A stretch of DNA of 64,000 nucleotides, taken from positions 62,001-126,000 of the forward strand of contig FOEZ01000007.1 in assembly GCA_900110595.1 (NCBI GenBank), in the 5' to 3' direction. Below, piece by piece: positions 7,689-15,627 of this stretch. The translations under genes and the position numbers were made by a program. This DNA is from Arthrobacter sp. OV608. GTDB taxonomy: Bacteria > Actinomycetota > Actinomycetes > Actinomycetales > Micrococcaceae. The notes below the pieces were generated by a model that was given only the letters and a program-made list of their open reading frames with translations, searched no databases and was not told the DNA's origin. Each line of letters opens with the position of its first letter. Within the stretch, counting starts at the first letter, position 1.

Positions 7689-9194
7689 ATGGCGCACGTA
7701 CATCACAAGACTGAATCCCACACCGTCGATTTCCAGGTGGACCCGGTGGTCCTGGAGCTCGGCCAGCGCTTCGTGGACGCCGGCCATGAACTGTCGCTGG
7801 TGGGCGGTCCCGTGCGTGACCTTTTCCTGGGCAGGACCTCCCCCGACCTGGACTTCACCACAGACGCCACGCCGGACCAGACGGTATCCCTTATCAAGAA
7901 GTGGGCGGACAACTACTGGGAGATCGGGCGCGCCTTCGGGACCATCGGCATGCGCAAGGCCGGATTCCAGATCGAGATCACCACCTACCGGGCGGAGGCG
8001 TACGATCCTGAATCCCGCAAACCCGTGGTGGCCTTCGGCTCATCGTTGACCGACGACCTGCTCCGGCGCGACTTCACCATCAACGCCATGGCCCTCAAAT
8101 TGCCGTCGCTGGAACTAGTGGACCCGTTCGGTGGGGTCAAGCACCTGCATGCCTCCATCCTGGCCACCCCCGGCGCCCCTGAAGCGTCCTTTTCCGACGA
8201 CCCGCTGCGGATGATGCGCGCGGCCCGGTTCGCGTCGCAGCTGGGCGTCTCCGTCCATGACGACGTCCGGCAGGCCATGACCCAAATGGCCGAGCGGATC
8301 ACCATCATCTCCGCGGAGCGCGTCCGGGACGAGCTGGTCAAGCTCATCTGCGGCGCCCGCCCCCGCGTAGGTATCGACCTGCTGGTGGACACAGGGCTGG
8401 CGGAATTCGTGCTGCCCGAGGTTTCGGCCCTGCGGCTCGAATCCGATGAACACCACCGGCACAAGGACGTCTACCAGCACTCGCTGCAGGTTTTGGAGCA
8501 GGCAGCGGAGCTCGAAACCGACGCTGACGGTCCCGTGCCCGGGCCGGATTTTGTGCTGCGTTTCGCAGCGTTGATGCACGACGTCGGCAAGCCGGCTACG
8601 CGGCGCTTCGAACCGGGCGGCGCCGTAAGCTTCCGCCACCACGACATGGTGGGTGCCAAGCTCACCACCAAGCGGATGAAGGCGCTCCGCTTCGACAACG
8701 ACTCCATCAAGGCAGTTGCCCGCCTGGTGGAACTCCACATGCGGTTCTACGGCTATGGGGACGCCGGCTGGAGCGATTCCGCAGTCCGCCGCTACGTCAC
8801 TGACGCCGGGCCGCTGCTTGAGCGGTTGCACCGGCTGACCCGATCCGACGTCACCACCCGGAACCAGCGGAAGGCCGAGCGCCTGGCGTTCGCCTACGAC
8901 GACCTCGAGGCCCGGATCGCGGCACTGCGGGAACAGGAATCGCTGGAGGCCGTCCGGCCGGACCTTGACGGTGCCCGCATCATGGCGTTGCTGGACCTCA
9001 AACCGGGTCCGGTGGTGGGCAGGGCCTACAAGTTCCTGCTCAACGAGCGGATGGAACACGGACCGCTGCCTGCCGCCGAAGCGGAGGCCAGGCTCCTTCG
9101 CTGGTGGGCCGAACAGCCTGAATCAGCACCTGCCGCAACCGGGGATGGAACCTCTCCCGCCGGCGTCGCCCTTTCCCCTAAGGAGTCCAAGTGA
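7689..9194 (+). CDS. CCA-adding tRNA nucleotidyltransferase
   Basis: 501-residue class II polymerase-beta-type enzyme that builds or repairs the 3' CCA end of tRNA. The head carries GGPVRD (39-44) and the metal-binding DLD motif with aspartates 53 and 55. It is followed by RRDFTINAMAL, the conserved neck segment. In the C-terminal half an HD phosphohydrolase domain is present (LMHDVGKP). This head-plus-HD form is the actinobacterial type, often annotated pcnA or cca. It begins at the ATG at 7689, 159 bases from the divergent NUDIX gene. The next gene starts inside its stop codon (GTGA overlap), indicating coupled translation. Confidence 0.95.
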   Translation: MAHVHHKTESHTVDFQVDPVVLELGQRFVDAGHELSLVGGPVRDLFLGRTSPDLDFTTDATPDQTVSLIKKWADNYWEIGRAFGTIGMRKAGFQIEITTYRAEAYDPESRKPVVAFGSSLTDDLLRRDFTINAMALKLPSLELVDPFGGVKHLHASILATPGAPEASFSDDPLRMMRAARFASQLGVSVHDDVRQAMTQMAERITIISAERVRDELVKLICGARPRVGIDLLVDTGLAEFVLPEVSALRLESDEHHRHKDVYQHSLQVLEQAAELETDADGPVPGPDFVLRFAALMHDVGKPATRRFEPGGAVSFRHHDMVGAKLTTKRMKALRFDNDSIKAVARLVELHMRFYGYGDAGWSDSAVRRYVTDAGPLLERLHRLTRSDVTTRNQRKAERLAFAYDDLEARIAALREQESLEAVRPDLDGARIMALLDLKPGPVVGRAYKFLLNERMEHGPLPAAEAEARLLRWWAEQPESAPAATGDGTSPAGVALSPKESK

Positions 9195-9775
9195 CCAACC
9201 CTGCCATTGCCCCACGCCCCCAGCTCTGGATCCTCCGGCACGGCGAGACCGAGTGGTCCAAGAGTGGGCAGTACACGGGACTCACTGACCTGCCCCTCAC
9301 CGTGGAAGGCGAACAGCAGGCGGTGGAAGCCCGGAAGGTGCTGGACCCCGTCGATTTCGACTTGGTGCTGACATCACCGTTGCGGCGCGCCCGGCGGACT
9401 GCCGAACTCGCAGGCTTTCCCGACGCCCAGCACGAACCGCTTGCGGTGGAATGGAACTACGGGGACTACGAAGGCATCAGCTCGGACCTGATCCGCAAGG
9501 ACAACCCGGACTACCTGATCTGGACGCACGGCGTGCCCAACGGCGAGACGCTGGACGAGGTTGCCGCCAGGGCGGACAAAATCATTGGGCGCGTCCTCGA
9601 ATCGGGAATGGATAATGTGCTGATTGTGGCCCATGGACACTTCTCCAGGATCCTGACCGCACGGTGGCTTGAACTCCCGCCTGCCGAAGGGCGGCACTTT
9701 ATTCTCGGCACTGCGAAAGTGTGCACCCTTGGCTGGGATAAGCGGACGCCGGCAATTGTGCGTTGGGGCCTTTAG
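9191..9775 (+). CDS. Histidine phosphatase family protein
   Basis: 194-residue member of the phosphoglycerate-mutase-like superfamily. The catalytic RHGET motif is at residues 16-20 with the phosphorylated His at 17, and the second catalytic His lies in VAHGHFSRI. The short length and motif pattern fit a broad-specificity phosphatase (GpmB or acid-phosphatase type) rather than glycolytic phosphoglycerate mutase. The GTG start overlaps the preceding stop by 4 bases, so it is co-translated with the CCA-adding enzyme. Substrate unknown. Confidence 0.92.
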   Translation: MTNPAIAPRPQLWILRHGETEWSKSGQYTGLTDLPLTVEGEQQAVEARKVLDPVDFDLVLTSPLRRARRTAELAGFPDAQHEPLAVEWNYGDYEGISSDLIRKDNPDYLIWTHGVPNGETLDEVAARADKIIGRVLESGMDNVLIVAHGHFSRILTARWLELPPAEGRHFILGTAKVCTLGWDKRTPAIVRWGL

Positions 9776-9852
9776 GAACTGTTTCTAAATCTTTTTGATG
9801 ATTTCCCTGAATTAGGTAGCCGCGCGCACTAATCGTGGTGTAGCTTTATTCC

Positions 9853-9879
9853 TGACCCCAGAGCCACTTGCCGGGGTCA
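9853..9879 (+). terminator. Possible terminator hairpin after the phosphatase
   Basis: TGACCCC (9853-9859) and GGGGTCA (9873-9879) form a 7-bp stem with a 13-base loop about 80 bases after the histidine phosphatase stop. No U-tract follows, so termination is uncertain. It sits in the leader ahead of the first micro-ORF and could instead belong to that transcript. Confidence 0.35.
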
Positions 9880-9943
9880 CCGGCGCATGTTGCTGCAGGC
9901 GGACAGCCTGGGCAACGGCAGAGCAGAAAAGGAGGTTGGGAAA

Positions 9944-10039
9944 ATGATTACTTTGACTAGCGGATGGAAGATGACCATCACCGCGGCCCCGGCCTCTGAT
10001 GCTTTTGCGCGCCCGTTTAGGGGTCACGCCGGCTCCTAG
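9944..10039 (+). CDS. Putative 31-residue micro-protein
   Basis: ATG-initiated frame of 31 codons, shorter than usual gene-calling limits, preceded by AAAAGGAGG ending 7-8 bases before the start, close to an ideal Shine-Dalgarno. The peptide begins MITLTSGWKMTITAAPASD and ends with a basic, Gly/Ser-rich tail. About two thirds of its third positions are G or C. I recognise no family. It lies alone between the phosphatase and a second micro-ORF with an almost identical translation-start context. It could be a leader peptide or a small functional protein. Confidence 0.5.
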   Translation: MITLTSGWKMTITAAPASDAFARPFRGHAGS

Positions 10040-10199
10040 CCTGCGCCCTTTCCGCCGGTACTGAGTCCGGCGGTGACCGGGCGGCTGCGCACCGGCGTCT
10101 GTACCTCCTGCGCCATTGCACCGCGCAAGAGCCTGCCCCCTTTTAGCCGCGCTTTCTGCTGCTTCCTGCAGATATTAGCTGCCTGCTTTTAGCGGCCTT

Positions 10200-10227
10200 T
10201 TTATGCGCTCTAATGACAGCGCATAAA
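10200..10227. repeat. 9-bp inverted repeat between the micro-ORFs
   Basis: TTTATGCGC (10200-10208) and GCGCATAAA (10219-10227) are perfect inverted arms separated by 10 bases. On the plus strand the T-run lies before, not after, the stem, so it is not a standard terminator. It could be an operator or an mRNA structure upstream of the second micro-ORF. Confidence 0.5.
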
Positions 10228-10347
10228 CTTCCCTGCCCATTGCACTACATTTCGCTGCCCCAAATCCACCTGTATCCGCGGTGTGAAGAGGGCTTAATTG
10301 CCGCGCCCATTTTGCGGGCCAGTCAATTCGAAAAGGAGGTGACCACA

Positions 10348-10488
10348 ATGATAAAGAAGATTCAACAGTTCCTGCTTCCCCAACGGGGAAAACGCAGCAG
10401 CCGCCGGCAATTCAACCGTCCGCTCCTGGAGAAGCAGCGGGAAGACGTATTCGTCCTTCTGCACCAGCACATGGGTGGCCTGCGCTGA
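10348..10488 (+). CDS. Putative 46-residue basic micro-protein
   Basis: ATG start at 10348 with AAAAGGAGGTGACC immediately upstream, essentially the complete anti-16S sequence at ideal spacing. A longer in-frame extension to 10213 exists but has no ribosome-binding site. The peptide starts MIKKIQQFLLPQRGKRSSRR and is strongly basic, with a short amphipathic N-terminus and a C-terminal segment FVLLHQHMGGLR. G/C at third positions is about 70 percent. A strong hairpin follows 60 bases after the stop, as expected for an independent short transcript. No family recognised. Confidence 0.6.
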   Translation: MIKKIQQFLLPQRGKRSSRRQFNRPLLEKQREDVFVLLHQHMGGLR

Positions 10489-10548
10489 CTCTGTGGCCTG
10501 TCCCTTTACCTGTCCCCGGGAGAACCGATGAAGCAGGTCCATGCGGTA

Positions 10549-10580
10549 CAGGAGCCCACGCGGCCGCGCGTGGGCTCCTG
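10549..10580 (+). terminator. Strong 13-bp hairpin after the second micro-ORF
   Basis: CAGGAGCCCACGC (10549-10561) and GCGTGGGCTCCTG (10568-10580) pair perfectly with a 6-base loop. There is no U-tract, as is common for high-GC actinobacterial terminators. Position 60 bases after the micro-ORF and 42 bases before the next start fits a terminator that isolates the micro-ORF transcript. Confidence 0.7.
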
Positions 10581-10622
10581 CCGGTCCCGTTCCCCGTCCC
10601 GGGCGGCGGTAAGCTCGAGGGC

Positions 10623-12089
10623 ATGCAGGAGAACCAGCCGCCGGAGCATCGAGGGCGGCCCCGACTGGTAGTTCCCAGCCGTAGCGACATCCTCTTGCGG
10701 AACTTCACCGAAGTCATCGGCGGACCCCTGGGATCACGCTCTGCGCCGGGCATTGTCCGGCCCGGGGTTTTCACTGTTGAACGCGTCCTGGTCCTCCTGA
10801 CGGTCCTGGCTGCCCTCGCCGGGATCCTGGTCAAGGGTTATTGCCGGGCCAATGGTTGGGAATCCCCCACGCAGTTCTATGCCACCTGCTATTCGGACTT
10901 TCCCGAGCTGTTCCGGAACCGGGGTCTGGCAGACGGGACCTTTCCCGTCCTTGGTCCCGGAAGCCTGTTTGAGTATCCCGTCCTGACCGCCCTTATTGCC
11001 GGAGTTACGGCCTGGCTGGTCCCCGGGAGCGGAATAACCGATTCGCGCGTCCTCGCCTACTTCGATATCAATGCCGCCCTGCTGGCGGCGGTCACCGTGG
11101 TGGCGGTCCTGGCGACCGCCCGGATGAGCAACCGGCGGCCGTGGGATGCCGCCATGGTGGCACTGGCCCCGGGCATCGTGCTGGCCGGAAGCATCAACTG
11201 GGACATGTGGGCCGTGGCCCTGCTCGCCCTTGGCATGTACTTCTTCGCGCGGCAACGGCCCCTGCTTGCCGGCGTCTTCATTGGCCTGGGCGCGGCCACA
11301 AAGTTTTACCCGCTGCTGGTGCTTGGCGCCATCCTGCTCCTCGCCCTCCGCACGGGACGGTTCCGTCCCCTGTTCGTGACGGCCGGTGCCGCCGGAGCCG
11401 CCTGGGTGGCCGTAAATGTGCCTTTCGCCTTGGCCAACCCTGCGGGCTGGACCTACTTTTTCCAGTTCAGCGCGGACCGCGATGCCGGCTACAGCTCGCC
11501 CTGGTTTGTGTACAACCTGGTTGCTGCCCGGTTGCGGTGGACGGAACTCAGCCCGGCCGCCGTCGACCTTCTGTCCCCGGGCCTCTTTCTGCTGTCCTGC
11601 GCGGCCATAGCGGCGGTTGCGCTGACTGCCCGGCGGCGGCCCCGGCTGGCGCAGTTGGCCTTCCTGATCGTGGCGGCGTTCATCCTGACCGGCAAGGTCT
11701 ACTCGCCGCAGTTTGTGGTGTGGCTGGTCCCGCTGCTCGCGCTGGCACGGCCGCGGTGGCAGGAGTTCCTGATCTGGCAGGGCATTGAAGGCCTGCACTG
11801 GGCGGCCGTGTGGATGTACCTTGGACAGGTGACCAGCGCAGGCTCATCCCAGCACAACCTGGATATGCCGTACTACGCCCTGGCCGTGGCTGGGCACATG
11901 GCCGCGGTGGGATACCTGATGCTGCGCGTGACCTGGGACATCTTCGATCCGGCCTACGATCCCATCCGGCGGCACCACGTTGATGATCCCCACGGCGGCC
12001 CCTTCGCGGGCGCGCCCGACTGGTTCCGGCTGGGCCCCGGCGGATCCTCCCGTTCCCTCCTCCCATGGAAAGCAGGGTCCAATGCCTGA
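10623..12089 (+). CDS. GT87-type membrane mannosyltransferase-like protein
   Basis: 488-residue polytopic membrane protein with about ten hydrophobic segments starting near residue 55. The pattern, with an outer loop containing CYSDFPELF and conserved segments such as NWDMWAVALLALGMYFF and GLGAATKFYPLL, matches the DUF2029/GT87 family. That family uses polyprenyl-phosphate-linked mannose or related donors to glycosylate lipids or glycans outside the membrane. The acceptor here is unknown. The ATG at 10623 has GAGGGC before it. The FAD oxidoreductase gene starts inside the last 8 bases, so the two are co-expressed. Confidence 0.82.
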   Translation: MQENQPPEHRGRPRLVVPSRSDILLRNFTEVIGGPLGSRSAPGIVRPGVFTVERVLVLLTVLAALAGILVKGYCRANGWESPTQFYATCYSDFPELFRNRGLADGTFPVLGPGSLFEYPVLTALIAGVTAWLVPGSGITDSRVLAYFDINAALLAAVTVVAVLATARMSNRRPWDAAMVALAPGIVLAGSINWDMWAVALLALGMYFFARQRPLLAGVFIGLGAATKFYPLLVLGAILLLALRTGRFRPLFVTAGAAGAAWVAVNVPFALANPAGWTYFFQFSADRDAGYSSPWFVYNLVAARLRWTELSPAAVDLLSPGLFLLSCAAIAAVALTARRRPRLAQLAFLIVAAFILTGKVYSPQFVVWLVPLLALARPRWQEFLIWQGIEGLHWAAVWMYLGQVTSAGSSQHNLDMPYYALAVAGHMAAVGYLMLRVTWDIFDPAYDPIRRHHVDDPHGGPFAGAPDWFRLGPGGSSRSLLPWKAGSNA

Positions 12090-13530
12090 TGTTGTGGTGG
12101 TGGGCGCCGGGCCCAACGGACTGGCAGCGGCAGTGGTGATGGCGCGGGCAGGTCTGTCCGTGGAACTCTTCGAAGCCGGCCCAAGCGTCGGCGGGGGCAC
12201 CCGCACCAGCGAGTTGATGCAGCCAGGGCACTTCCACGACATCTGCTCGGCGGTGCATCCGATGGCCGTGGCATCACCGTTCTTCAAGGCCTTCGAACTG
12301 TTCCGGCGCGTCAACCTCATCACGCCCGACCTGTCCTACGCCTCCCCGCTGGACGGCGGACGGGCCGCCCTCGCGTACCGGTCGCTCGATCGGACCGCCG
12401 AGGAGTTGGGCCGCGACGGCGGGGCCTACCGGAAGCTGATGGCGCCCCTGGTGCAGCGCATCGACGACGTTATGGACTTCACCCAGAACCAGCTCCTTCG
12501 GATCCCGCGCAACCCTTTGGCAGCGGGGATTTTCGGGCTGAGGACCCTGGAGCAGGGATCACGGTTGTGGAACACCCGGTTCAGGGAAGAACTAGCGCCC
12601 GCCCTGCTCGCAGGCGTGGCGGCGCACGCGATCTCCCACCAGCCGTCCCTGGCCGCTTCCGGCGGCGGGTTGATGCTGGGAGCACTGGGACACGCGGGAG
12701 GATGGCCTATTCCGGAAGGCGGGTCCGCATCCATAGCTGCAGCCCTGGCCGAGGACCTCGCTGCGCACGGGGGTGCAATCCACACTGATGCACCAATCGA
12801 CCGGCTTGAGGACCTTCCCCCTGCACGCGCCACTCTCTTGAACGTGGCTCCGCAAGGGCTGTTGAACATGGCGGGCCATGCCCTGCCCACCGGCTACCGT
12901 GCGGCCCTGGAATCCTTCAGGTACGGCAACGGTTCCTGCAAGGTGGATTTCATCCTTTCCGGTCCTGTGCCATGGACTGCACCTGAACTGGCCAACGCCG
13001 GGACAGTCCACCTCGGCGGGACCCGGGCGGAAGTTGCCCGCTCTGAGAACGAGGTCAGCGCCGGCAAACACCCGGAACGGCCTTATGTGCTGGTGGCCCA
13101 ACAGTCCCGCTTCGACTCCAGCCGTGCTCCGTCCGGCCGCCACACCCTCTGGGCGTACTGCCACGTGCCCGCCGGCTCAACGAGGGACATGACGGAAACC
13201 GTCACCGCCCAGGTGGAACGTTTCGCCCCCGGGTTCCGGGACGTCGTGGTGGAGTCCAGGGCCATCACCGCCGCCGGACTGGCCCAGTACAACCGGAATT
13301 ACGTGGGCGGGGACTTCAGCGCCGGGAGCATGGACATGCTGAACCTGGTGCAGCGGCCCGTGGTTTCGCCCGTGCCCTGGCGTACACCGTTGCGTGGCAT
13401 CTACCTTTGCTCCTCCTCGACCCCGCCCGGGCCAGGGGTCACGGGCATGCCGGGCTACCACGCGGCCAAACATGCCCTGCAGGACATATTCGCCCTGCCC
13501 GTCCCGGCACTCGGCCTGGACGCGGCCTAG
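12082..13530 (+). CDS. Phytoene-dehydrogenase-like NAD(P)/FAD oxidoreductase
   Basis: 482-residue flavoprotein. The N-terminal dinucleotide-binding motif GAGPNG (8-13) and the downstream EAGPSVGGGTRT segment are typical of the amine oxidase/phytoene desaturase superfamily. The C-terminal FAD motif is present around PPGPGVTGMPGYHAA. The frame extends upstream into the preceding gene, but the ATG at 12082 puts the nucleotide-binding fold at the true N-terminus. Carotenoid genes are absent around it, so the substrate cannot be inferred. It overlaps the end of the GT87 gene by 8 bases. Confidence 0.85.
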   Translation: MPDVVVVGAGPNGLAAAVVMARAGLSVELFEAGPSVGGGTRTSELMQPGHFHDICSAVHPMAVASPFFKAFELFRRVNLITPDLSYASPLDGGRAALAYRSLDRTAEELGRDGGAYRKLMAPLVQRIDDVMDFTQNQLLRIPRNPLAAGIFGLRTLEQGSRLWNTRFREELAPALLAGVAAHAISHQPSLAASGGGLMLGALGHAGGWPIPEGGSASIAAALAEDLAAHGGAIHTDAPIDRLEDLPPARATLLNVAPQGLLNMAGHALPTGYRAALESFRYGNGSCKVDFILSGPVPWTAPELANAGTVHLGGTRAEVARSENEVSAGKHPERPYVLVAQQSRFDSSRAPSGRHTLWAYCHVPAGSTRDMTETVTAQVERFAPGFRDVVVESRAITAAGLAQYNRNYVGGDFSAGSMDMLNLVQRPVVSPVPWRTPLRGIYLCSSSTPPGPGVTGMPGYHAAKHALQDIFALPVPALGLDAA

Positions 13531-13596
13531 GCCCTGCTCCGTTTCGTGCCGCGGGCCATGGCAAGCCCGGGGCAAAAACCGGGAGATAATGGCGCG

Positions 13597-15585
13597 ATGG
13601 GGATATCTACAAAACTGTCTTTGGGCATTGCTGCCGTCATTCTTGGAACATCGCTGGTGGCTTGCGATGACGGCAGGGGCGGCGCCGAAGCCGCCGCCAC
13701 ACAACTGGCTACCGCCGTCTCGGGACTCGACGTGGGGACGGTGCCCTTCGACGGCAAGGACTCCACGGCCGCCAGTGACCAGCTGAAGAGCGTTTTCGCC
13801 GCCCTCGACCCCTCGAAGCCAGCCGTTGAAGCCGGCGAACTCACGCTTGATGGCGACAACGCCTCAGCCCCGCTGAACTACACCTGGAACTTTGGCGGTG
13901 CCGAGTGGAAATACACCGTCTCGGCCAAATTCAAGAAGTCCGGGGACAAATGGCTTACCGTGTGGGACCCTGCCACTTTGGCGCCGGGGCTGGCGGACAG
14001 CGAGATCCTGACCAAGGGATCGCAGTCACCCCAGCGCGCGGACATCCTGGGCGCCGGAGACGTGCCCCTGGTGACGTACCGCCCCGTCGTGAACGTTGGC
14101 ATCGACAAGCCCCAGCTGGGCGCTGCAGACCCCGCTGATTCCGCCGGCAAACTGGCCGCCCTGGTGGGCGTTGATCCCGCCGCCTACACCCAGCAGGTGC
14201 AGGCCTCCGGCGCCGAGGCCTTTGTCTCCGCGATAACGCTGCGCGACGAAGGCCGCACCATCACCAACGAGCAGATTGCAGCCATTCCCGGAGCCCGTGC
14301 CATTCCCGCATCCATGCCGCTGGCACCCAGCCGCACCTTTGCCCGGGCCGTCCTCGGTTCCGTCGGGGAGGCTACTGCCGAGCAGATCGAAGCATCAAAA
14401 GGCGGGCTGACGGCGGGAGACGTGACCGGCATCGGCGGGCTGCAGCAACAGTACGACGAACAACTCAGGGGAACTGACGCCGTCGTAATCCGCGCGCAGC
14501 GGGCAGACCTGACCAGGGAACAGATCCAGTCGGCCGCCACGGATCCGCGTCGGGTCCTCTTCGAAGTGAAGCCCACGCCGGGAACGCCGCTGAAGACCAC
14601 CCTGGACCCGACGCTCCAGTCACTGGCGGAGACCACCCTTGAAGGAGTGAAACCGGCCTCCGCGATTGTGGCTCTCCGGCCGTCCACCGGGGCTGTGCTG
14701 GCAGCAGCGTCAGGGCCGGGAAGCAACGGCTACAACACGGCCATGCTGGGCCAGTACGCACCGGGCTCCATCTTCAAAATGGTGGATTCGCTGGCCATGT
14801 TCCGGAATGGCCTGACCCCGGATTCGAAGGTTGAATGCACGCCCACATTGACGGTGGACGGGCGGACGTTCAAGAACTCGGAGGGGTACCCGGAGAGTTC
14901 GCTGGGGTCGGTGACGCTCCGTGATGCCTTCGCCCACTCCTGCAACACGGCCTTTATCGCCGCGCGGGACAACGTCTCCCAAAGCCAGCTTGAAGCAGCG
15001 GCCTTGGCCATGGGCATCGCCGTCGAAGCGCCCACCCTCGGCGCGGACGCCTTCCTGGGCTCCGTCCCCGGCGAGGCCGCCGGCACCGAGCACGCCGCCT
15101 CCATGATTGGCCAGGGCAAAGTGCTGCTGTCTCCGTTGGCCGCCGCCATGATGGCCGGCTCGGTGGCCAAGGGCGCTCCGGTTGCCCCGCAGCTTGTCCT
15201 GAATCCCGACGCCGGTGCTGCCGCCGAGGGAACCACCAGCGGGTCCTCTGTTCCGCCTGCGCAGCCCTCCGCGACCGCCAGTGCCGAGGCGCCCTCCCAA
15301 GCATCCGGCAACCCCATCACCCCGGAAGAGGCGACGAAGCTGGCGGACATGATGCGCGCCGTCGTGACCTCCGGACATGCCGGCTTCCTCGCCAGCGTCC
15401 CCGGGGCACCGGTGGGGGCCAAAACCGGTACCGCCGAGTTCGGGAAGGAAAACCCGCCCAAGACGCATGCCTGGATTGTGGCCGTGCACGGCGACCTCGC
15501 GGTGGCTGTGTTTGTGGAGGACGGCGGCCTGGGCGCAACCACCTCCGGCCCGCTGCTGCAGAAGTTCCTGACCGCCGCCGGCTAA
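13597..15585 (+). CDS. Lipoprotein penicillin-binding transpeptidase with MecA_N-like domain
   Basis: 662 residues. An N-terminal signal ends in a lipobox (LVAC, Cys23), so it is a lipid-anchored extracellular protein. Residues ~30-150 resemble the NTF2-like MecA_N domain, followed by a PBP dimerisation region. The transpeptidase domain has all three motifs: SIFK with nucleophile Ser391, SCN at 448-450, and KTG at 609-611. It therefore should cross-link peptidoglycan and bind beta-lactams. Between the second and third motifs lies a Ser/Pro/Ala-rich insert (around residue 545-570). The frame begins at 13546, but the ATG at 13597 gives a proper signal peptide. Class B, low-molecular architecture similar to PBP2a-type enzymes; no resistance role is implied. 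Confidence 0.9.
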   Translation: MGISTKLSLGIAAVILGTSLVACDDGRGGAEAAATQLATAVSGLDVGTVPFDGKDSTAASDQLKSVFAALDPSKPAVEAGELTLDGDNASAPLNYTWNFGGAEWKYTVSAKFKKSGDKWLTVWDPATLAPGLADSEILTKGSQSPQRADILGAGDVPLVTYRPVVNVGIDKPQLGAADPADSAGKLAALVGVDPAAYTQQVQASGAEAFVSAITLRDEGRTITNEQIAAIPGARAIPASMPLAPSRTFARAVLGSVGEATAEQIEASKGGLTAGDVTGIGGLQQQYDEQLRGTDAVVIRAQRADLTREQIQSAATDPRRVLFEVKPTPGTPLKTTLDPTLQSLAETTLEGVKPASAIVALRPSTGAVLAAASGPGSNGYNTAMLGQYAPGSIFKMVDSLAMFRNGLTPDSKVECTPTLTVDGRTFKNSEGYPESSLGSVTLRDAFAHSCNTAFIAARDNVSQSQLEAAALAMGIAVEAPTLGADAFLGSVPGEAAGTEHAASMIGQGKVLLSPLAAAMMAGSVAKGAPVAPQLVLNPDAGAAAEGTTSGSSVPPAQPSATASAEAPSQASGNPITPEEATKLADMMRAVVTSGHAGFLASVPGAPVGAKTGTAEFGKENPPKTHAWIVAVHGDLAVAVFVEDGGLGATTSGPLLQKFLTAAG

Positions 15586-15627
15586 GGCCAAAAATCCGGG
15601 AGGGCGTGCCGTGGGAAGATGGAGTAC

